This document shows positions 23,795 to 32,100 of a stretch of 64,000 nucleotides of DNA, one piece after another. Source of the stretch: Trebouxia sp. TZW2008 (lineage: Eukaryota > Chlorophyta > Trebouxiophyceae > Trebouxiales > Trebouxiaceae). Numbering within the stretch: position 1 is the stretch's first letter; the number at the start of each line of letters is the position of its first letter. The position numbers and the translations under genes are program-made. The stretch spans positions 171,465-235,464 of the forward strand of contig BDIU01000090.1 of assembly GCA_002118135.1 (NCBI GenBank), read 5' to 3'. A model generated the notes under the pieces. That model was not told where the DNA came from. It was given only the letters and a program-made list of their open reading frames with translations, and did no database searches.

Positions 23795-25406
23795 AAGGGA
23801 GCCCTTCAAGCATGGCTGCAGAGCAAGCCCATTGCTCAGCAATGTTGCCCCTGCTGACAGTGTGGTACAGACAATAGAGCAAGAGTGACAAACTTGCCTA
23901 CCTTTGTCTTTCTTCACGTTTCTGCCGCACAATGCTGTTAGCTGCGCCTGTTGCATCATCAGCGCTCCTCAAAGTGCTTTTGAAGCCCGCTTGGCTCAAG
24001 GCCTACAGGACAAACACAAGTTTTTATTTGCAGGTCAGGCTAAGTCAGAAGAAGATTGCAGCCACACTTCTGCCAGACTACTGTGGAATCAATGCCGCAA
24101 CAGAGAATGCATGAATGCTGCTGCTGATGTAGTTCAGATGTCAGCGACACTGCAGTCACAATGCCTGACCTCAAACATAGCGGGTCATGGTACTTGCAGG
24201 CCAACATAATCAAGAGAAACAGAGCCAAATGCAGCCACGTCGCCAGGCTGCTGCTGTGTCTCATTATGCTGCATTCAAGCATATCAGTTTGCCTCATGCA
24301 AGCACGACATGATAGTGGCATGCACACCTCAGTCAGCTCCTTGCCCAAAGTTTGCAGCCGCTCAGCGTGATCAGTAGCTTCATCTGCTAAAGCTGCTCGT
24401 ACCAAGGCAGTCTCTGTAGCAAGATTGACAGTGGCCTATGTGCAAGGAAACACAGAGCAGTCAATGACTGCTGTTATCAAGAAGTGTCTGTGTCTCTGGC
24501 ATTGCCAATTGCAAACCAACGCCCAAGTCACTTCTGCTTCTTCGCCAATGTGAACAACAACAGCAATTTTTGACTGGCTAGCGCAGGGGCTACAGGTTGA
24601 GTCATACGTGCTGTCATTAGTCATACAATGCTGTGCATTGAGTATAAGATCAAAAGCTGCTGGATGCTGGGCGCTGAGCGCTGCATGCTGTGCTACAGAG
24701 AGCCTGATGGCAAATGTCTACGTCCTCATTGCAGGGCAGAACTCATCGACAGATGCACACCTGTGTGACGCTGTTGTTTTCTTCCAGGATTCTTTTCACC
24801 CTGCTGACACAGCCACCGCACTTCATGCCTGCACAGCACTGCTGGCAATACAACCTATCTTGCGCGGCAAGACAGTCACAGCAGAGCTCAATGCTGGAGG
24901 TATGGCGGACCTTGAACATCAAGCAGAAGGATGTCTTCAAGTCCTTGCACGTGTTGGGCGTCTTTTATTGGAGCTTCATGCTGCTCAGGCCTTGCGGAAC
25001 TGTGATTGCCGCCCCCTCCGCCACCTGAACCTCCATTTGTGCCATTACCACCTGGAGGACCTGGGCCATCTGTGCTGCTCTGTATAGCTGGTGAGACTGA
25101 GTAGCACCGCATGGCAGGCCTTGTACGCCCGTGCATCGGCCATCTGGCCGCCCTGCGTGGCTGGTGGTATGAGCTGGCGAAGGGCGTTCGGCAGATACTA
25201 CACACTGCTGGCTGCCTGGCGGGTCTGAAGGGTGTAGACTTAACACTAAGGTGCAGCTGGTGCAAAGTACTTGTGATCCAACCGTGGCCTTCATTCAACG
25301 AGCGCTGTGCGAGCTGATGCCTGATAGCTGTGACAGCCGGCTGTCTGATGCCGAGCTTGCGCTGCGGCGAGCCCAACTGACAGGTTGGCGTCAACGAGCT
25401 GTTCAT
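14731..25406 (-). CDS. PAA: Plastid-type Cu-transporting P1B-ATPase (PAA1/PAA2-like)
   Basis: Largest gene of the window, about 10.7 kb. It starts [17 protein letters not shown] with an Arg/Ser-rich N-terminus like a plastid transit peptide and a Gly-rich linker. Minus-strand order: HMA metal-binding domain with [13 protein letters not shown] (about 24800) continuing in exons at 24312-24435 and about 23900-24008; membrane exons about 22180-22340 and 21195-21452 ([20 protein letters not shown]); actuator exon with [12 protein letters not shown] (about 20506-20755); [20 protein letters not shown] (19888-20086); ion-binding [11 protein letters not shown] (about 18940-19115); [10 protein letters not shown] and [10 protein letters not shown] (18178-18416); nucleotide-domain exon with a large Ser-rich insertion (17093-17665); [12 protein letters not shown] (16197-16455); last membrane exons, with Q-rich C-terminus stopping at 14731. 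Family role: copper import into plastid or thylakoid. PAA1 versus PAA2 not resolvable. At least seven exons are flanked by ghosts. Confidence 0.9.
15670..16020 (-). pseudogene. Three downstream ghosts of the GDGVND exon 3' part
   Basis: Units near 15665-15740, 15790-15875 and 15915-16020 repeat the 3' half of the real exon (coding [20 protein letters not shown] and the donor side at 16197) with decreasing completeness. Period about 120-130 bases. They lie 3' of the real exon in the intron, and each keeps the exon 3' boundary. Confidence 0.85.
16541..16930 (-). pseudogene. Upstream ghosts of the GDGVND exon 5' part
   Basis: Units near 16541-16672, 16765-16822 and 16880-16930 resemble the 5' half of the exon, including the acceptor side ([19 protein letters not shown]). 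The nearest unit is the best preserved. They lie 5' of the real exon in the intron. Confidence 0.8.
17820..18140 (-). pseudogene. Downstream ghosts of the DKTGT exon 3' part
   Basis: The unit at 18010-18140 repeats the 3' part of the exon ([20 protein letters not shown] and the donor side) nearly base for base; more degraded pieces occur near 17820-17860 and 17890-17935. The reading frames are interrupted. Confidence 0.85.
18440..18580 (-). pseudogene. Upstream ghost of the DKTGT exon 5' part
   Basis: Starts after ATGCTGCAG with GLLIRGGDV, then a stop, then [11 protein letters not shown], mirroring the real exon start at 18416. The embedded DKTGT phosphorylation motif is therefore duplicated in the intron but out of frame with a proper start. 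Confidence 0.85.
19140..19412 (-). pseudogene. Two upstream ghosts of the CPC-motif exon 5' part
   Basis: Two units (about 19140-19262 and 19285-19412) resemble the real exon start ([20 protein letters not shown]). One encodes [20 protein letters not shown] followed by ACNVLVET, where the real exon has [11 protein letters not shown], so the CPC ion-binding motif is lost. The other is more degraded. Together with the real exon they form a three-unit array with period about 130 bases. Confidence 0.85.
19539..19657 (+). repeat. SINE-like dispersed repeat, copy A
   Basis: Shares GGTTGATTGCTTCTG, ACGTACC, the core GGGCCTGCTGAGCCTGCCTA and CGTTTACAATGAATGA with copies at 23070 and 60754, and more weakly 31339. 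It ends in an imperfect (TGAA)n tail. Lies in a Cu-ATPase intron, opposite to the gene's strand. Confidence 0.85.
20140..20215 (-). pseudogene. Ghost of the VRAHRSG exon
   Basis: About 70 bases resemble the central part of the neighbouring exon (around [23 protein letters not shown]) with substitutions. Located immediately upstream in gene direction. Confidence 0.7.
20335..20475 (-). pseudogene. Downstream ghost of the TGE (actuator) exon
   Basis: About 135 bases nearly match the 3' half of the real exon ([15 protein letters not shown] ... [10 protein letters not shown]) with its donor context. The copy reads [14 protein letters not shown], so the catalytic TGE has become TGK. Confidence 0.85.
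21560..21660. repeat. Exact 47-bp direct repeat
   Basis: A 47-base unit beginning CCGTATGTCATGCCC and ending GTAGTAGCTA occurs at 21560-21606 and again at 21614-21660, seemingly without mismatch and separated by 7 bases. It lies in a Cu-ATPase intron. Identity suggests a recent event, unlike the decayed ghosts around it. Confidence 0.9.
21690..21915 (-). pseudogene. Two upstream ghosts of the [10 protein letters not shown] exon start
   Basis: Near 21690-21740 and 21878-21915, short stretches resemble the first bases of the exon that begins near 21452, including the CAGGACCTGCA acceptor context. Both have substitutions and small deletions. Confidence 0.75.
21988..22085 (-). pseudogene. Downstream ghost of the LTGHLAHMW exon
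   Basis: About 90 bases match the 3' part of the real exon at about 22180-22265 (coding [16 protein letters not shown] plus donor side) with scattered substitutions. Confidence 0.85.
23070..23178 (+). repeat. SINE-like dispersed repeat, copy B
   Basis: Closest in sequence to copy D; shares the whole stretch from TTGATTGCTTCTGTACGTAC through TTTACAATGAA, then a degenerate ATGA tail. Also in a Cu-ATPase intron. Confidence 0.88.
23683..23793. repeat. (CTG/CCG)n trinucleotide repeat
   Basis: About 110 bases of nearly pure CTG with CCG interruptions. It lies in the large intron between the end of the HMA domain exon (about 23900) and the first membrane exon (about 22340) of the Cu-ATPase. On the minus strand it would read poly-Ser; I judge it non-coding. 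Confidence 0.9.
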
Positions 25407-25713
25407 GTTGAATGACTAGCTCACAGACGCTCACGAACCTGCGTAAAACATGTTATGCTTTTGTTTTTCTCCCAGATGTCATCCCGTCCAATCGCCGAGC
25501 GCTGCTGCGCTGCGCTGCAAGCCAGGTTTCGATCAGCAAAACAACTTTGTCAAAATTGCTCTGACTCACCCTATCCGATTTGCTTTTGCACGTGCGCTTA
25601 TGAGCAAAGCATACACAGCATGGCGTTGCACCTGAAGGCTACCGGATGTGTTTGAAGCAGCGCTGCAAGCACGGACAGCAAAGGTCTGTGGGTTACAACT
25701 GTGGAAAGGCGCG
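25407..25713. promoter_or_regulatory. Divergent promoter, Cu-ATPase / SPIDR-like gene
   Basis: 307 bp separate the two divergent ATGs. No copper-response GTAC cluster stands out in this stretch. Short frames only. Confidence 0.45.
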
Positions 25714-27449
25714 ATGGACTCCAGCTTCTGGGACGATGATGAGGAAAGAGTGCAGATCGTATACGAGGACGATCAGCTACAGCGTGTCCAAGCACAGGAG
25801 GCGCCGGTTCCATCGGCAGAGCCAAGTGAGCACGTGCAAACGCGACAATAAAGCTTCTGGTCTTTGTCTCAATCGTATCCTTCATAGACAGGTGGTTGCG
25901 TCGCAGGGCAAAGATTTGACCTTAGAGAGAGGTTCGCTGAAGCTCAAACGAAAGGTCAGACTAGTGTTATAGCCTTTTTACAATATACTTGGTAGTAGTC
26001 GTGTGACTGAGATCTTGCATGGGTTTCATGCTTGCAGCTCCTGTACCCAGAGGTCCTGGTCCTGCAGCAGGGGTGCACAAGGTATGCCAGCAGTTATACT
26101 GCAGCAAGAGCTTCAGTTTTGAATACATGCAGTTTGAAACAGAGCAGCAGCTGGATGCTGGTGCCTTTTAACAGGAGACATTCAGGAGTGGAGAGGACAG
26201 AGAACTGTATGATTGTGCCACCCAAGCCCTGCAAGCAGCTGCAGTTCTTGCAGCTGATCCCTCTTCTCCCATCCTTCCAGCTGTGACCACCCCACAAGTT
26301 GCAAGGACAGGCACAGATGATGCCACTAGCATTCTTCAGCCTCACAGGCATCACAGCATTGCACATCTTCAGGGCTTGCATGGCAGCACTGACAAGAGAA
26401 TGCAGCATGAATATGCAGCACACAACATGCCTGGTGAAGATTCCCCAGGCTGGCTAGCACCAGTTGCACAACCTGCAAGCCAGCAAGCCCACAGCAGGCA
26501 AACATCAACAATACCAAATGCCAAATCCAGCAAGAAGACACATCCCCTGTACGCGTCAACGCCGTCTTACACCAAGAAAGCAACACAACAGAGGAAGCCA
26601 AAAGCAAAAGCCCATCATGGGTTTGCAATACGCTTGCCAGCTACACAAACAAGCTCAACTGTAAAGCCTTTCAGCACTTTAGACGCACTGCGGCAGCTGA
26701 CCGGTGGTTCAGTCAACAGGCCAAGCATCGCTAATGACAGCACAGCTCAGGAACCACGGCCTGGATCCATTGCAGAGCTGCTCGGTGATATCCAAGTGGC
26801 TAATCCTGATGACAACATTGAAGAGGTAGAAGCGCAGGAGGTTCAGCCAGCACTGCTGTCGCCTAGCCGGCAGGATAACACAAGGTCACTACTAGACAGT
26901 ATCATTGATGGCCAGGCACATGCTGAAAGATCTCTAGTGCAAGGGCATGCTCAGACGCCTGTAGTGGCAAGACTGCCGCAACAGAGTGTAGCTCATGCAT
27001 CTGCCAACACACTTAGCATGACATTGCAAAGGCAGTTCATAGCAGGCTTGCAGGACACACCAACTGCTTCTGACAGTCAATTGCAGTACAGTTCAAGCAG
27101 AACAAAGGGCAATGCTGGCGCCGGCTCCCTCACAGGACGGCTGAGCAAAGTTTTGCAGCTGGAGAAAGCGCAACATGCACAATTTGAGGCGTCTGGGTCT
27201 GTGGGCAGGCAGACCATGAATGTCATCATCACAGAGCAATGCTTGGAAGGTCGTGTCATCAAGTGCAGGTGTCATAAGGAACAAAATAGTGCTGATCAGC
27301 TGTTTGTATACTTCAACAGCAAGTTCTGTCACAATGTCAGCCTGCAGACTGGATGCTGTGTGACTCTGCATGCACCCTGGACTGAGCTGCGTATTGAAGG
27401 CTGCAGCATCCCAGCTATTCTCTGTCAGTTTGTTTCTGCTTGCAACTAG
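25714..27449 (+). CDS. Possible SPIDR-like DNA-repair scaffold protein
   Basis: Exons fit as 25714-25825, about 25899-25954, about 26039-26081 and about 26175-27449. N-terminus MDSSFWDDDEERVQIVYED is acidic; then RFDLRERFAEAQTKAPVPRG. The large last exon is basic and Ser/Gln-rich, with KKTHPLYASTPSYTKKATQQ and a Pro/Asp-rich segment. Its C-terminal part has LTGRLSKVLQLEKAQHAQFE, then a predicted beta-rich unit (MNVIITEQCLEGRVIKCRC ... LQTGCCVTLHAPWTELRI). From memory this order, a short helix followed by an OB-like unit ending in 'PPW'-type residues, recalls SPIDR, a scaffold for homologous recombination. The match is by eye only and the gene is shorter than animal SPIDR. It may instead be an unrelated low-complexity protein. 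Confidence 0.4.
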
Positions 27450-28099
27450 CTATTGTGTTTTTCCTCACAAGTGGTGCTGTACAGACAGATGCTTTTCTGT
27501 TGTTTATACCAAATTTTGTGTCTACACATGACGTCTTGTGGACCACGCAGCATGGCATAAATTTTGAGGTCATATTGGCTGCAGAGCTGTGTTATAAGTT
27601 GCAGGAGTTGTGTATCATTTGGGCTCGGTGCACCCTTGCCAATTTCTAAAGCAGCTGCAGCACTGATGCATTCGCAATTCATGCAGCAAACATTGATGTG
27701 TTACCTGTACCCGGTACTTGATATGTCTATGACCTCTGGAAGATTTCAGCTTAATTAGCCATGCTTGTACAGCTCGTGCAGTGCAAAGCGTCTTTTGTTT
27801 TAGGTGCTGATGTCAGAAATTGGGCTTGCAGGTAAGTCACAGGCATCATTTTTGCTACAGCCTTGCTCAATGTACTTGGCAGCAGGACACTCTTACAGTA
27901 CAGTCCAGACCGTGGATAGGCTAGCAAAGGACAGGTAGCGCATATTTTTTTTTGGTCACCTTTTGCGCTCTGCTCATGCGTAGGGCATTGTGTGCAGTGA
28001 CCCCAGAATGTATATCTGCTATGAGGTTTCATGTGATGCATTAAGACAACGTCGCTCTTCTTGCATACATTGGCATGTGCATGAGTTCAAATAGGAGAA
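27450..28099. other. Convergent intergenic region
   Basis: Between the stop codons of the SPIDR-like gene (+) and CSA (-). Contains a run of nine T at about 27945-27953 and only short frames. Nothing recognisable. Confidence 0.5.
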
Positions 28100-31000
28100 T
28101 CAGTCACTCCAGGCATCTTCATCATTCTTGCCAGTTGTCTCCTCAGCCTCAGCTACAGGCGCAGGAGGTGCCCATACAATGATGTTGCAGTCGTTTCCAC
28201 CACTATACAGCTCCTGCTGATAGCTGTTGTAGCAGCAGCAGTTGACAGAGTCCAGATGGCCTCGCAAGGTCCCAAGAGACTGGCCAGTCAGGCGGTGTAG
28301 GCATTGAATGATGCTGCCAGAAGGGTGATAGACAATGTTTTGATCACCAGCGACAGCCATCTGGCGTGCCTGCAAGACATGAGTTACACTCAATGCTTGT
28401 GATGATTACACATGCTAGCACAAGTAATGAGTGCATGCAGCTCAAGGTATATCTTGCCAGGCCAGCTACGTTCAGGTGCCTGATTGCTGCAACTTTTACC
28501 TCAACTTGTCTGTGCAACCTGATGCACTTTTGCTTCGAATCGTCTGTTGACAAGGCCAGGCATGAAGTGTCTTGTGTTGTCTGCAACAAAGGTTGAAGGC
28601 TGCACACTGCATGCAGTTTGTACGCACATGCACACCTCTCCAGTTACTTCAGTCAGTGATCAGAGGCCCTCTGAGAGTCTAAGGGTGTGGATTACAAACT
28701 GGATATGGGATATTCCCTATCAGACCAGGATTGTATGCAGAAATATGCTTGCGCTACTGATGTCTACCTTCATTGAGCTGTTGAATGTCTGTTGGTAATT
28801 GACTAGCAGGTGGTAGTTGTGCTGGGCATCCCACAGACGCAGCCTGTTGTCAGTGCCAGCAGTAAGCCAATGGAGGCCGTCTGGAGTGGGCAGCACGCCT
28901 GTCACCCGCCCATCATGCGCAACTGCTGATGACTCCTTTCTGGCACCAGCACTTCTGGCTCTTTTCCTGGCACAGGACACAAATTGAACAATTGCTGCCT
29001 TCAAATGACTGCCAGATGAGCATTCTGTCAAGTGGGCAGCACGCTCACCATGGGTCTTTAAATCCCACACTTCTCACGTCTTTCCATTTTCCCAACATAC
29101 AGAAGTGTTGTCTGAACGCAAGTGCCAGACAATTCGCTTGTTGATTAATGGCAGTTCTTGCGCTGGCCATCCCACAAATGCAACCTGTTGTCAGTGTTAG
29201 CTGTCAGCCAATAGAATGTCTGGATTGTGCAGGACACCTGTCACATGCCCATTGTGGGCTACTGCTGTTGACTCTAATCTGGTCCCTTTCCCCATGCAAA
29301 ATGTATCTTGAGAGGAAGTACTGCCCTTATGACTCCAAAGAGCCTGCACTCTGAGGTAAAAAGCAAGATGCGACACATTCAGCTCTCTGGGTTGAAGACA
29401 CACTTTGTGACCGCCAGGCTACAAGCCAGAAGCTGGAACAAAATAAAATCATGTCAGATCAATGGCAGAACTTGTGACCAGCCCTTGATATTGTACAAGT
29501 GCAGACTGTACACATGAACTCTTGCATATACTGTCACAGGAACGCTTGCCAGAACACATTGTCATTTGGACAACACCAAGGGCCTGTTGCCAGATGCATC
29601 TTGTGATCTTATGATTCTGTGTAAGCACCAGGGCAAAACGGTTGTCTGGTTGATTGACAGCTTTCCGATATACAGAGACCTCAAAGGCATCTGGCGGACA
29701 GCAGGAATGTTTTGCCATCAATGCTGCAATGTTCTTCACACTGCAATCATGCAATTGTGCTTCCCATGCTGCTCGAAGGAGGCAAAGGCCAGCCACACAC
29801 AGACAAGGACGCATCTCACACCTCTAGTGCTGGTGTTCAAAATGACAGGACAAGTTCCGAGAAGACGCTGATTGCAAGCATGCAGCAAATGCATCACTTC
29901 ATGCTGAAGTCAGTAAGTGACCTGCTTCCTGCTGACTCAGGTCTGGCAGGTTTTGGCTTCTGGGTGACGTGCTCATCAAACAGGCGTAGACAGTTGTAGG
30001 TCCTGATGTCCCACATCCTGACCTGCAGAAGCATGTCATAGCTTGAGAAACATCCTCTGTCTGATCTACAGAACATGTCATAGCTTGACAATTGCTGATT
30101 GTCCTGACCTGCAGAACACATCATACCTTGAGAAGTGCTGTCTGTCATGCATCATGCTGCAGGCCATTGAAACAGGGTGGCACATAACAAGCGCATGCAG
30201 TTGTAAGTCCTGATGTCCAACATCCTGCCCTGCAGCACAAGCTATTGTGTCTGTTATTCATCATGCCGCAGGCTAGTGTAACAGGGCAGCACATAACAAG
30301 CGTGGGAAGTTGTAGGTTTTGATATCCCACATCCTGACCTGCAGGACAAATTGGCTGATCATTGGGCATTGCTCTCTGTGGTTCATCATGCTGCAGGCCA
30401 GCATGGCACATAACAAGACTAGGCAGTTGTAAGTCCTGGTGTCCCACATCTTGACCTACAGGACAAGTCACAGCTCAAGAATTGCTGTCTGTTATGCATC
30501 ATGCTGCAGGCTCGTGAAACAAGGTGGCAACTAACAGGCATAAGCAACTGTAGGTCCCGATGTCCCACATCCTGACCTGCAGGACAAGCCCTAGCTTGAG
30601 CATTGCTGCCGTTCGTGCATCACGCACCAATCCCAAATGCTGAGCTGCAGCACCAGCTATACCTTGAGCATTGCTGCCTGTTGAGCATTGCGCTGCAGCC
30701 TTATGCAACAGGGTGGCACACACCCCAGTGGTGACAAACGCCACTGCTTTCAATACCTTTAGCGGCAGGATATGTGATGAGCATGTGATAAGCAAGTTTC
30801 CATTGCAGACATTACACCTGATCATCAAAGGTCCCAGTCACCGAGCGGTACTCAGAGTCAGTGCCTATGCAGGCCATGTAGCAAACGGCACATGTAGTAG
30901 TCTCAGCAAGCCTCTTAGTCTATCAGCTAACAAGTTTACCTGACCATCACAGCCTCCAGTCACTAAATGGAACTCAGATTCAAGGGACCAGTGAACAGCC

Positions 31001-31953
31001 CACACAGGCTCCCTGTGTCCGACCAAGGAGTGTGTGAAGCCGCCTGTGGCTGGATCACACAGCTTCACGTGAGGGTCGCCTCCTACTACTGCTACAAGAC
31101 AGTGTGTGGCTGCCACTGCCGACATGGCGATACCATACACTCGGTCTGGCAATGTGAAGCTGCAGGCAACTTGACCCAGGTTTGCATCCCATACCTGCAA
31201 TGCACCTGCGTAATGAGTCAAGTCAAACCTTGTTGACCCAGAGACGCTTGACAGACAACTCTGCACTTCACATTCAGCACAAATGGTCCAGATTAGTACA
31301 TGACCCGACTGGTTGGCGACACTGAACTGTGCCAAAATGTGCCTAGCTGGGCCTGCTGAGCCTGTCTAGCATGCATTTGAATGAAAATGAACGAATCATG
31401 AAGACTTATCGTGAAATGGCTGATGTTTTGGCAATCAAGTACAAGATTTGGTGGCGTACCTTGACCTGATTGTCAAATGAGCCAGTCACAAACAGGCCTG
31501 TGTCTACAGGGTACCAGGCAACGCTAGATATGCTGTACTGATGGCAGCCTGGAGTTGCTGTTGTGATTTTCAAAACGCTGCCATAGTCCTGTCCAGTACT
31601 GCTGCTCTGACCATCTGCTGAGACAGGCTGGGCAACGTCGTAGATAGCTACTGAACAATCTGCACCGCCAGCTAGCAGATAACGGCTCTCAGCCTGCTCA
31701 AGGTCAAGCCAAGTGATGCCCTTTTTATGTATGCTATTGATTTGCTTGTTTGTGTCAAAAACCAGCGAGCTTGCTCTGCAACGCAGAGTCTGAAGTCGGC
31801 AACGCATTTTGGACATGCAGCGTGAGCAGTTGAGATGTCGTCATCAGACAAAGGCGCCTGACTTTACCTGCTTAGCTCGAGTTGTCTGAGGAACTTACGT
31901 TGCGTCTGATCATATTGTCGCTGCAGCAGTCCAGAGAGAAGCGGTGGACTCAT
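28100..31953 (-). CDS. CSA: CSA/ERCC8 WD40 protein of transcription-coupled repair
   Basis: WD40 substrate receptor of the CUL4-DDB1 ubiquitin ligase that acts at stalled RNA polymerase II. Exon 1 (31899-31953) encodes MSPPLLSGLLQRQYDQ, matching in position the N-terminal DDB1-binding helix of CSA. Next exon (about 31450-31790): GITWLDLEQAESRYLLAGGA, CSVAIYDVAQP, YSISSVAWYPVDTGLFVTGS. Then VWDANLGQVACSFTLPDRVY, HCLVAVVGGDPHVKLCDPAT and GHREPVWAVHWS (about 30945-31195); VRMWDIRTYNCLRLF (ending upstream at 30022); AHDGRVTGVLPTPDGLHWLT and GTDNRLRLWD (about 28770-28935); and the last exon with NSYQQELYSGGNDCNIIVW and the acidic end NDEDAWSD, as in animal and plant CSA. Several introns hold ghosts of the WD exons. 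Divergent from the AhpC/TSA-like gene. Confidence 0.9.
29150..29290 (-). pseudogene. Upstream ghost of a CSA WD40 exon
   Basis: About 135 bases resemble the 5' part of the exon at about 28800-28935 (SSAVAHDGRVTGVL and GTDNRLRLWD). The copy reads SSGLRQ-like and STAVAHNGHVTGVLHNPD before drifting. It lies 5' of the real exon in gene direction. Confidence 0.85.
30095..30600 (-). repeat. Array of ghosts of the CSA exon VRMWDIRTYNCL
   Basis: The real exon begins at 30022 (CTGCAG|GTCAGGATGTGGGACAT). Copies of its acceptor plus first 40-45 bases recur at about 30189-30236, 30301-30345, 30421-30461 and 30541-30584, with a more degraded acceptor copy near 30100-30118. Intervening spacer (containing CATCATGCTGCAGG) is also repeated, so whole units of about 110-125 bases are tandem. 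Individual copies encode VRMWDIRTYNCLCL-, VRMWDIGTYSCLCL- and QDVGHQDLQLP-like peptides in different frames. Confidence 0.9.
30834..30885 (-). pseudogene. Ghost of the CSA exon VHWSLESEFHLVTGG
   Basis: About 45 bases resemble the real exon segment at 30951-30995 (cttccagtcact..gaactcagattca context). Here it lies on the downstream side of the exon in gene direction. Confidence 0.6.
31339..31398 (+). repeat. SINE-like dispersed repeat, copy C (degraded)
   Basis: Core GGGCCTGCTGAGCCTGTCTA is shared with copies A, B and D; the following TTTGAATGAAAATGAACGAA is an eroded tail. The 5' part is missing. In a CSA intron, plus orientation. Confidence 0.7.
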
Positions 31954-32100
31954 TGCTCATCCTGAACGGTTGAATCAAGTCCAAGCAAAATACCACACAT
32001 GGACTTTTGCGTGCAATCGCAGGTGCATGTCGGCATATCAGCTCGTTAGGTCAACTCGCAGCATGCAAAGCAGCTCTCTTGTCGACCTCACGAAACTGGC
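31954..32100. promoter_or_regulatory. Short divergent promoter, CSA / AhpC-TSA-like gene
   Basis: Only 147 bp separate the two ATGs, so the two 5' UTRs and core promoters must be compact or overlapping. No obvious TATA box. Confidence 0.5.

Noticed and set aside
23531..23959. Minus-strand frame with poly-Ser
   Set aside because: Created by the CTG/CCG microsatellite; it overlaps the HMA-domain exon near 23900 in another frame and its donor, so it is best explained as intron.
30023..30720. CRISPR-like regularly spaced repeats
   Set aside because: Units are diverged, include exon sequence of CSA, and the spacer repeats too; the genome is eukaryotic. The same holds for the AKR2 and ADCS arrays.
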